From an uncultured Eubacterium sp. (GTDB lineage: Bacteria > Bacillota_A > Clostridia > Lachnospirales > Lachnospiraceae): 10,647 nt of DNA. Numbering within the stretch: position 1 is the stretch's first letter; each line of letters opens with the position of its first letter. The notes under the pieces were generated by a model. That model worked only from the letters and a program-made list of their open reading frames with translations. It did not search any database and had not been told where the DNA came from. Of this stretch, positions 5,694 to 10,647 are shown in pieces. The DNA is taken from the NCBI GenBank assembly GCA_948759685.1, contig CAQBGY010000087.1, positions 1 to 10,647 of the forward strand. The letters run 5' to 3'. A program made the translations under genes and the position numbers.

Positions 5694-6548
5694 ATGGATT
5701 TTTCAAGATATCCTCTTAGTGGAAAGTATTATGGTGGAACAGAGAGAAAGATAGGAATAGAGATAAAAGGCGTACCATATATGTTGAAATTTCAAAAGAA
5801 AACAGCCTTTGGAAATAGAAATAACCATATATCAGAATATTTGGGATGCCATATATTTGAATATTTAGGTTTTGAGGTACAGGAAACATATCTGGGGACT
5901 TATAAGGGAGAGCATGTGGTGGCCTGCAAAGATTTTATTTCTGAAAATGTTCAATTTGTTCCATTTAATGATGTAGGAGAGAGTAGTCTGGATCAGGATA
6001 AAGAGACATATCAGTATGATTATGAGGATATCGTACAGATGTTAGAAGACAATGCAAAATTAACAGATGTGGAGTATAGTATTGAATTTTTTTGGAGAAT
6101 GTATATTGTAGATGCGTTATTAGGAAATTTTGACAGACATGGTGGCAACTGGGGATTTGTAAAGGAGAATAATCAGTATCGAATGGCTCCAGTGTTTGAT
6201 AACGGTTCATGTCTTTTTCCAAATTTAACGAATGAGAAAGACATGCTGGATATTATTGAATCAGAAGAAGAAACCAAAAGACGAGTGTATCAATTTCCTA
6301 CTTCTCAGATTAAATTACATGGAAAGAAAAGTTCATATTATGAAGTTATCAGTAGTCTTGAGTTTGAGGAATGTTGTGAAGCACTAGTAGATATTTATGA
6401 AAAAGTTAATATCGAAAAGATATATGATATCGTAGATGGTGTTGATTTACTGTCAAATGTACAAAGAAATTTTTATAAGCACATGATTAAAAATAGATAT
6501 GAAATGATTATAAAAGATTCATATACAACGTGGAAAGGAGGCAGATGA
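5694..6548 (+). CDS. HipA/CtkA-like serine/threonine kinase (split HipA toxin candidate)
   Basis: Kinase of the HipA superfamily. Characterised members phosphorylate translation factors such as glutamyl- or tryptophanyl-tRNA synthetase and arrest growth; the target here is unknown. The 284-residue protein is only the kinase core and lacks the N-terminal subdomain found in about 440-residue HipA. Visible are the Gly-rich segment GGTERKIGIEIKG (14-26), the ATP-binding Lys32 in YMLKF, Glu48, the catalytic loop GNFDRHGGNWGF (144-155; Asp147, Asn152) and the metal-binding DNG in APVFDNGS (Asp169). All key catalytic residues are intact. ATG 5694 is chosen for its GGAGG 6 bases upstream and because an in-frame ATG 43 codons earlier lies upstream of the promoter. 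The next gene starts 1 base after the stop, its ribosome site lying inside this gene. The strong resemblance of the APxFDxGS segment to Helicobacter CtkA is from memory of that family. Confidence 0.85.
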   Translation: MDFSRYPLSGKYYGGTERKIGIEIKGVPYMLKFQKKTAFGNRNNHISEYLGCHIFEYLGFEVQETYLGTYKGEHVVACKDFISENVQFVPFNDVGESSLDQDKETYQYDYEDIVQMLEDNAKLTDVEYSIEFFWRMYIVDALLGNFDRHGGNWGFVKENNQYRMAPVFDNGSCLFPNLTNEKDMLDIIESEEETKRRVYQFPTSQIKLHGKKSSYYEVISSLEFEECCEALVDIYEKVNIEKIYDIVDGVDLLSNVQRNFYKHMIKNRYEMIIKDSYTTWKGGR

Positions 6549-6549
6549 T

Positions 6550-7344
6550 ATGAGAGAAGTAAGAACAGAAGGAATTATCTGTGTAAAGGATAAGTTGGGT
6601 TTTGAATATGAACTTTCGAGAATACAATATATTGAGCGCGAAGACGAAACATATGAATATATTTTCATACCTAATTACAATGTTATGGATTTGCTTCCAA
6701 AGAATATATTTCAGGGAATACCAGGATTGAATTTAGATTTGAGAAAAGAAAGATATGTGCGTGAGAACATGACGCCGGTATTTATTAGTGAGAGAACACC
6801 AAGCGCGCATCGGGAAGATGTTTGGGAATTATTGGATATGTATGATATGGATTATTTGAACCGTTTGGAGTGGCTGATTAGAACGGATATGAGATATTCC
6901 GGGGATCCAATGTATGTGAAGCGATATATACCGGAAGAATATCGGGTAGAGATTGATTTATCAAATAGAGTCGATAAAGAGAAAAATTATACAAAGGTTA
7001 TGGATTCTGTGTTAGTGGAAATATGCAAGGGAAATGATTTAATTATTGATGATATAAGGATTACAGATGCTAATAGGAAGCAGATGCACAGAATTTTGAT
7101 GACTATATATGAAAAAGCAAAAACAGATATTAAGGAAAGGCAGAAAGCAGGTATCGAACGGGCAAAGCAAAAACAGAAATATAAAGGACGTACACCGATT
7201 GAAATTGATATTGTTAAGATGGATGAAGTATTTTCAAAATTTAGCAAGCGAATGATTAGTGAGGCAGAGGCAATTAAGCAATTAGGTGTCAGTAAATCAA
7301 CATTTTATAGAAGGCTGAAAAAATATAATAGTATAGATGATTAG
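6550..7344 (+). CDS. HipS-like domain fused to serine-recombinase-type helix-turn-helix (putative antitoxin/regulator)
   Basis: A 264-residue two-part protein. Residues about 1-125 resemble the N-terminal subdomain of HipA, present as a separate antitoxin (HipS) in HipBST systems: YEYIFIPNY (36-44), GIPGLNLDLRKERY (56-69), TPVFISERTPSAHRED (75-90) and a DMDYLNRLEWLI segment (99-110). Residues about 196-259 are the end of a gamma-delta/Hin-type recombinase: the ERQKAGIERAK linker with YKGR (211-214), then the helix-turn-helix AIKQLGVSKSTFYRRLKKY (241-259). The recombinase catalytic domain is absent, so it should bind DNA without cutting. Translation is probably coupled to the kinase: 1-base gap and a near-perfect AAAGGAGG (6535-6542). 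The likely role is to block the kinase and repress the operon. A middle region (about 130-195) is unassigned. Confidence 0.72.
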   Translation: MREVRTEGIICVKDKLGFEYELSRIQYIEREDETYEYIFIPNYNVMDLLPKNIFQGIPGLNLDLRKERYVRENMTPVFISERTPSAHREDVWELLDMYDMDYLNRLEWLIRTDMRYSGDPMYVKRYIPEEYRVEIDLSNRVDKEKNYTKVMDSVLVEICKGNDLIIDDIRITDANRKQMHRILMTIYEKAKTDIKERQKAGIERAKQKQKYKGRTPIEIDIVKMDEVFSKFSKRMISEAEAIKQLGVSKSTFYRRLKKYNSIDD

Positions 7345-7353
7345 GAGGAAGAT

Positions 7354-7890
7354 ATGACACATTTATATTTTACAAGACATGGACAAACTATATGGAATGT
7401 AGAAAATAAAATATGCGGTGCGACAGATGTGGAGTTAACACAGTTAGGACACCAACAGGCGGTGCAACTGGGAGAACATATTAAAGAGCAGAGATTGTGT
7501 ATAGATGAAATATTGTATTCTCCGTTGATACGTGCAGCTGAGACTGCAAAACATATTGCAGAAGTAACAGGAATACCAATGAAAGAAGAGATGAGACTAA
7601 AAGAACAAAATTTTGGAAAATATGAATCTACACCAAGAGATGGTCTTGAGTTTAAAAAGGCAAAAGAGAATTTTATCAATTCTTTTGAAGGGGGAGAAAC
7701 AATGATGCATCTGGCAGCACGTGTTTATCATTTGTTAGATGAAATAAAATTGAAGAAAGATAAAACATATTTGCTGGTGGCACATAACGGAATTTCAAGA
7801 ATTGTAGAGTCGTATTTTAGGGATATGACAAATGAGGAATTTGCAGATTTTGGAATTAAAAATTGTGAGATAAGGGAATATGAGTGGTAG
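7354..7890 (+). CDS. histidine phosphatase family protein (phosphoglycerate mutase-like)
   Basis: Cytosolic phosphatase of the RHG superfamily, which transfers phosphate from small metabolites or phosphoproteins to a catalytic His. In its 178 residues are the RHGQT motif (8-12; His9 nucleophile, Arg8), Arg60 in SPLIRAAETA, Glu84 in the LKEQNFGKYE acid loop and His144 in VAHNG. All four catalytic elements are intact. It is at the short end for the family, consistent with a CobC/PhoE-like minimal form; the substrate cannot be read from sequence. It starts 9 bases after the HipS-HTH gene, and its AGGAGGA ribosome site overlaps that stop codon, so it is the third cistron of the kinase operon. Whether it works with the kinase or is merely co-transcribed is open. 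Confidence 0.88.
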   Translation: MTHLYFTRHGQTIWNVENKICGATDVELTQLGHQQAVQLGEHIKEQRLCIDEILYSPLIRAAETAKHIAEVTGIPMKEEMRLKEQNFGKYESTPRDGLEFKKAKENFINSFEGGETMMHLAARVYHLLDEIKLKKDKTYLLVAHNGISRIVESYFRDMTNEEFADFGIKNCEIREYEW

Positions 7891-7898
7891 TATTACGA

Positions 7899-7945
7899 GC
7901 AATTTCCAGCTCGAATTCGCTTCGCTACTTCTCGCTGGAGATTGT
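7899..7945 (-). repeat. hairpin repeat, copy A (G.A-mismatch palindrome)
   Basis: A 34-base unit (7906-7939) forms an imperfect hairpin centred at 7922. On the minus strand CCAGC pairs with GCTGG, then come tandem G.A mismatches, GAA/TTC, two further G.A mismatches around a T-A pair, and the tip GCGAAGC with a GNA-type triloop. In this copy the outer stem extends to 7900-7944 (CAAT with ATTG, plus one G.U in the stem) and by a terminal G.U at 7899/7945. It has no T run, so it is not a simple terminator. Confidence 0.6.
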
Positions 7946-7976
7946 CACCACATTAAAACAATAAAGAAGTCATGTA

Positions 7977-8010
7977 CCAGTTCGATTACGCTACGCTTCA
8001 TCTCACTGGA
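7977..8010 (-). repeat. hairpin repeat, copy B
   Basis: Same 34-base architecture as copy A, 71 bases further on, with 27 of 34 identities. The minus-strand stem CCAGT/ACTGG is followed by the same tandem G.A mismatches and the tip GCGTAGC. Six of the seven differences from copy A form three compensatory pairs (C-G to T-A, A-T to T-A and T-A to A-T, in plus-strand order); the seventh is the loop centre. A short similar tail (TGTCGCC versus TGTCACC) follows both copies. Confidence 0.6.
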
Positions 8011-8025
8011 CGGCTGTCGCCTTAT

Positions 8026-8094
8026 AAAGATAAAATAAAAAACAACCGGTCAAGTATGCAAGCATCCTCTTCCGATTGTTTTTATTTTATCTTT
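8026..8094. terminator. bidirectional terminator between convergent units
   Basis: The left arm 8026-8049 (AAAGATAAAATAAAA then CAACCGG) pairs with 8072-8094 (CCGATTG then TTTTATTTTATCTTT) over about 23 bp, with one bulged A and one position that is a G.U wobble in the minus-strand RNA. It lies 15 bases past the rubrerythrin stop, its main client, and also faces the phosphatase operon. Confidence 0.8.
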
Positions 8095-8108
8095 GCATGA
8101 CTTCTAGC

Positions 8109-8654
8109 TTAGCCAAAGTATCTCTTTAACAGTCCTTCGAATGCCTTGCCGTGTCTAGCTTCATCTCTAGCCATTTCATGTACTGTGTCATGAATTGCAT
8201 CAAGGTTTGCAGCTTTAGCACGTTTTGCAAGGTCAAATTTACCTGCTGTTGCACCATTTTCAGCTTCAACTCTCATTTCAAGGTTTTTCTTTGTGCTGTC
8301 TGTAACAACTTCACCAAGTAATTCTGCAAATTTAGCAGCGTGTTCTGCTTCTTCATAAGCAGCTTTTTCCCAGTAAAGACCAATTTCAGGATAACCTTCT
8401 CTGTGGGCAACTCTTGCCATTGCAAGATACATACCAACTTCTGAACATTCTCCTTCAAAGTTTGCTCTTAAATCTTTAATAATATCTTCGCTTACACCCT
8501 GTGCTACACCTACAACATGTTCTGCAGCCCAAGTTTTTTCACCTTCTTCTACTTTATTGAATTTGTCTGCCGGAACACCACAAACTGGGCATTTCTCCGG
8601 TGCTGAATCTCCTTCATGAACATATCCACATACTGAACATACAAATTTTGCCAT
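8109..8654 (-). CDS. reverse rubrerythrin (NADH-dependent peroxidase component)
   Basis: Cytosolic non-haem iron protein that reduces hydrogen peroxide, and in clostridia also oxygen, using electrons delivered through rubredoxin/NADH reductases. The 181 residues are in reversed domain order. An N-terminal rubredoxin-type Fe site (Cys6, Cys9, Cys22, Cys25 in VCSVCGY and KCPVCG) is followed by a ferritin-like diiron domain (about 50-180). Its ligand motifs are EGECSE (67-72), EEAEH (101-105; ExxH) and DEARH (164-168; ExxH), plus the NLEMRVEAE helix. This order marks the reverse rubrerythrin type, known in Clostridium acetobutylicum as a strongly oxidative-stress-induced, PerR-controlled gene. 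AGGAGG lies 9 bases upstream of the ATG. It follows perR by 51 bases with no strong terminator, so it is likely in one operon and under the same repressor. Confidence 0.93.
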   Translation of the reverse strand: MAKFVCSVCGYVHEGDSAPEKCPVCGVPADKFNKVEEGEKTWAAEHVVGVAQGVSEDIIKDLRANFEGECSEVGMYLAMARVAHREGYPEIGLYWEKAAYEEAEHAAKFAELLGEVVTDSTKKNLEMRVEAENGATAGKFDLAKRAKAANLDAIHDTVHEMARDEARHGKAFEGLLKRYFG

Positions 8655-8705
8655 TTTAAATTCCTCCTGATAATAAAAATAAATATAATAAAAATGGGTT
8701 TACCA

Positions 8706-9086
8706 TTAGTGTCTAGATTTACAATTTGCGCATAAACCATAGAAGTAAGTAATATGACCCTGTATTTCTCCGGAACAATGTTTAGCAGCCTCAGAAGAAA
8801 TGGAAGGTTCTTTCATAAAAATGTCTTCAATTTCACCACACTTACTACAAATAAAATGATAGTGGGGCTGTACATGTCCATCAAAATGTTCACGACCATC
8901 ACCTAATTTTAATGAAAGTGCATCTCCTTGTTCTACAAGGAAACGTAAATTTCGGTAAACAGTACCTAAACTAATATTAGGTAATTCCTGCCGAATGCTG
9001 TGATAAACCATATCAGCAGTTGGATGATCGTACCGAGATATTAAATTTTCTTTAATTAAATCTCTTTGCAAACTACGTTTTGTCAT
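8706..9086 (-). CDS. perR: Fur-family peroxide-sensing repressor (PerR-type)
   Basis: Dimeric metal-dependent repressor that senses peroxide by iron-catalysed oxidation of its own histidines. In 126 residues, the winged-helix DNA-binding half (HPTADMVYHSI at 21-31, NISLGTVYRNL at 37-47) is followed by the metal-binding half. All five regulatory-site ligands of Bacillus PerR align with equal spacing: His21, Asp69, His75, His77, Asp88. Asp69 rather than Glu in HFDG is the PerR-specific choice. Structural zinc Cys pairs are present at CSKC (80-83) and CANC (119-122). The N-terminus is about 16 residues shorter than in Bacillus. The start has a GGAGG 7 bases upstream. The reverse rubrerythrin gene directly downstream supports a peroxide-defence role; a ferric-uptake or zinc role is less likely. 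Confidence 0.9.
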   Translation of the reverse strand: MTKRSLQRDLIKENLISRYDHPTADMVYHSIRQELPNISLGTVYRNLRFLVEQGDALSLKLGDGREHFDGHVQPHYHFICSKCGEIEDIFMKEPSISSEAAKHCSGEIQGHITYFYGLCANCKSRH

Positions 9087-9105
9087 ATATCCTCCAAAAC
9101 AATAA

Positions 9106-9147
9106 TAGTAACTGTTACTAGTTTAACACATATTATATTTTTGTCAA
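9106..9147 (-). promoter_or_regulatory. perR promoter with 7-1-7 PerR/Fur box
   Basis: TAGTAACTGTTACTA (9106-9120) is a perfect 15-base 7-1-7 palindrome, the architecture of Fur-family operators. On the minus strand, TTGACA (9142-9147) and TAAACT (9120-9125) with a 16-base spacer form the promoter. The palindrome covers the expected start point near 9113 and touches the -10 box, so binding would block transcription. This predicts autoregulation of perR and its downstream rubrerythrin gene. Confidence 0.75.
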
Positions 9148-9241
9148 TATCTTTTTATAAAAAAATTATCGTTATATGTTTACAATAATTCATTGATAAA
9201 AATATACAAAAGTTCACTTATAATTTTATAGAAATTGCAGA

Positions 9242-9270
9242 TTGTTATAAAAACATTTTTTTATTATAAC
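9242..9270 (+). promoter_or_regulatory. candidate promoter of the glucanase gene
   Basis: TTGTTA (9242-9247), a 17-base spacer and TATAAC (9265-9270). A perfect 7-bp inverted repeat, GTTATAA (9244-9250) and TTATAAC (9264-9270), overlaps both boxes and could be an operator. The start would be near 9277, giving a leader of about 114 bases. Other AT-rich -10-like boxes occur upstream, so the assignment is moderate. Confidence 0.45.
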
Positions 9271-9313
9271 TAAAGTAGGAAGAATTAAAGGGATAAAATT
9301 TAGATTATTATGG

Positions 9314-9339
9314 AAGGTTGGATAATTTTCAGCCTTTTT
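9314..9339 (+). terminator. terminator-like hairpin in the glucanase leader (possible attenuator)
   Basis: AAGGTTG (9314-9320) pairs with CAGCCTT (9330-9336) with one G.U wobble over a 9-base loop, and TTTTT follows immediately (9335-9339). It lies about 52 bases before the start codon, inside the predicted leader rather than at a gene end. The stem is short, so strength is doubtful. Confidence 0.45.
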
Positions 9340-9390
9340 GTTCGTGTTACCAATTTATATGAAAAAAAATAAAAATATTAGGAGGAAGAA

Positions 9391-10647
9391 ATGAAACAGG
9401 TTAAAAAATTAGTGGCGTTAATTTTATCTTTTGCAATTGTTATTGCATTGATTCCGGGGATGAATGTAAAAACACAAACACAGGCTGCTGAGGGATTTGC
9501 AATTATAACTCCAGTACAAAATGCACTGGTAGCAGCAGGGCATTTTGATATTAAATGGAGTGCAGCAACAAATGGCACGGTAAAAAATTATACTGTTTAT
9601 TTGGATGGTAAGAAGGAAGGAACTACTACAAGTACTTCTTTAGATTGCTATACTACAAAAGTACAAATGCATGAAGCGTATGTTGTAGTAGAATATGAGG
9701 GAGGAAATAAAGAAAATACAGCAACAGTAAAGTTTGGTATATCTAAAAAAGGTCTTGGGCTAGCTACTGATATGGGAAGAAATATCAGCCTGAAAAATAT
9801 GGGATGCAGCTGGTATTATAACTGGGGTACAGGACCTAGTGCAGGGCAGCAGTATAAAGGTATTGAATATGTACCTATGGTCTGGAAATCAACATATGCA
9901 AATGATTTTAAAAATAAAATCAATAGTTTTAAAAATCAGGGATATAAATATGCTCTTACTTTTAATGAACCGGATTTAAAAGGACAGTGTGATATGCCTG
10001 TTAATGATGTTTATAACGTATGGCAGGGGATTGATGATGTAACAGGTATTAATGTAAGTTCACCGGTTACAGCACAATGGCCGAAAGCTTCTCCAAATTG
10101 GTTCCAGGCATTTATGAAAAAATTAGATTTAAATAATGACCATGACGTTGATTTTATATCTATTCACTGCTATCCGGATAATTATGGTGGAGCAGGTATG
10201 GCAGATTGGTTTTTAGAGGAAGTCGTAGATTGGACATGGAATACATATCATAAACCTATTTGGATTACTGAATTTTCGACAACAGGAGCAAGCATTACTG
10301 CTACAGGCGGCAATGGAACAAAAGAATTCTGGGAAAGAGTTATGCCAGGATTAGATTCCAGAGAATATGTAGAAAGGTATGCGGCATTTGATTTTAATAG
10401 TCCGTCAACAGGACTTTGGTTGTATGGTACAGGGGAATTAACACCGGCAGGAGAGGTTTACAGAGATCAGGGAAATCCGGAAGGATATGCAATCGCTCCC
10501 GAGGTTGAACCGGACTTCACATACAGTTTCTCAAAAAGGAATACATTATTACAGGATTCAGTGACAGTAAATTCCGTTACATGTGAAGACTATGTTAATG
10601 CAGACGGTGTTAATTCCCCTGTACCATACAACCAAAGTCCTGTTGAC
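9391..10647 (+). CDS. secreted GH128-like (Asl1-type) beta-glucanase, 3' end beyond window
   Basis: The frame starts at ATG 9391 (GGAGG 5 bases upstream) and stays open for 419 codons to the window edge. Residues 1-33 are a signal peptide (KKLVALILSFAIVIALIPG core, cleavage likely near TQTQAA). About 36-118 look like an Ig/fibronectin-type beta domain (TPVQNALVAAG, DIKWSAATNG, YTVYLDG). About 122-365 resemble the Asl1-like glycosyl hydrolase fold of family GH128: WYYNWG (141-146), YVPMVW (160-165), FNEPD with candidate acid Glu193, FISIHCYPDN (255-264) and IWITEF with candidate nucleophile Glu294, then GLWLYG. Known GH128 enzymes cut beta-1,3-glucans. Residues from about 370 begin another domain, possibly carbohydrate-binding. 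Likely role: extracellular degradation of fungal, algal or cereal glucan. It is divergent from perR and not part of that operon. Confidence 0.8.
   Translation, partial: MKQVKKLVALILSFAIVIALIPGMNVKTQTQAAEGFAIITPVQNALVAAGHFDIKWSAATNGTVKNYTVYLDGKKEGTTTSTSLDCYTTKVQMHEAYVVVEYEGGNKENTATVKFGISKKGLGLATDMGRNISLKNMGCSWYYNWGTGPSAGQQYKGIEYVPMVWKSTYANDFKNKINSFKNQGYKYALTFNEPDLKGQCDMPVNDVYNVWQGIDDVTGINVSSPVTAQWPKASPNWFQAFMKKLDLNNDHDVDFISIHCYPDNYGGAGMADWFLEEVVDWTWNTYHKPIWITEFSTTGASITATGGNGTKEFWERVMPGLDSREYVERYAAFDFNSPSTGLWLYGTGELTPAGEVYRDQGNPEGYAIAPEVEPDFTYSFSKRNTLLQDSVTVNSVTCEDYVNADGVNSPVPYNQSPVD

Noticed and set aside
6550..7344. Active site-specific recombinase or invertase
   Set aside because: Only the linker and helix-turn-helix are present; the catalytic domain with its nucleophilic Ser is absent.
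5482..7890. Kinase operon as a genomic island integrated at tRNA-Pro
   Set aside because: Islands normally join at the tRNA 3' end, but the operon lies on the 5' side; no integrase and no second copy of the tRNA end were seen.
8693..8707. Terminator between perR and the rubrerythrin gene
   Set aside because: The minus-strand stem is only 5 bp (AATGG/CCATT) with a broken T run; at most a weak attenuator.
1..10647. CRISPR array, insertion sequence or phage genes
   Set aside because: No regularly spaced direct repeats, transposase or phage structural genes were found on either strand.

Overview
The window looks like chromosome from a low-GC, endospore-forming anaerobic Firmicute. A clostridial gut-type bacterium of the Lachnospiraceae kind fits best. 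The basis is the AT-rich base composition, strong AGGAGG ribosome sites, a spoIID/spoIIQ sporulation pair, a reverse rubrerythrin next to a PerR-type repressor, and an ECF vitamin-transporter S subunit. The family assignment is inference; no rRNA or other phylogenetic marker is present.

Left part (1-2411): a possible C-terminal gene scrap, then a roughly 380-base gene-free stretch containing a compact 127-base multi-stem inverted repeat. Next come spoIID and spoIIQ, each with its own terminator. spoIID is preceded by a sigma-E-like (mother cell) promoter and spoIIQ by a sequence matching the sigma-F (forespore) consensus. The two cell-wall-directed engulfment proteins thus appear to be expressed in different compartments. 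Both carry changes at expected catalytic positions: Gln for the Glu of SpoIID, and all zinc ligands lost in the M23 domain of SpoIIQ.

Middle-left (2412-5555): glycerol kinase (glpK) with a promoter overlapped by a 24-bp palindrome; then an ECF-transporter S component followed by a UPF0340/DUF436 (YwlG) protein, ending in a strong terminator. A tRNA-Pro(CGG) lies on the minus strand.

Middle-right (5644-7890): the most interesting locus. A three-gene operon with a near-consensus promoter encodes (1) a HipA/CtkA-like Ser/Thr kinase consisting of the kinase core only, (2) a protein joining a HipS-like domain (the detached N-terminal domain of HipA) to the C-terminal helix-turn-helix of a gamma-delta/Hin-type serine recombinase, and (3) a histidine-phosphatase-family protein. 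This reads as a split HipA-type toxin-antitoxin module with a recombinase-derived DNA-binding antitoxin and possibly an accessory phosphatase.

Right part (7891-10647): two diverged hairpin repeats whose substitutions are compensatory and whose mismatches are all G.A on the minus strand; a bidirectional terminator; perR and a reverse rubrerythrin gene on the minus strand behind a perfect 7-1-7 palindrome; and, on the plus strand, the first 419 codons of a secreted GH128-like beta-glucanase that runs off the window, behind a leader with a terminator-like hairpin.
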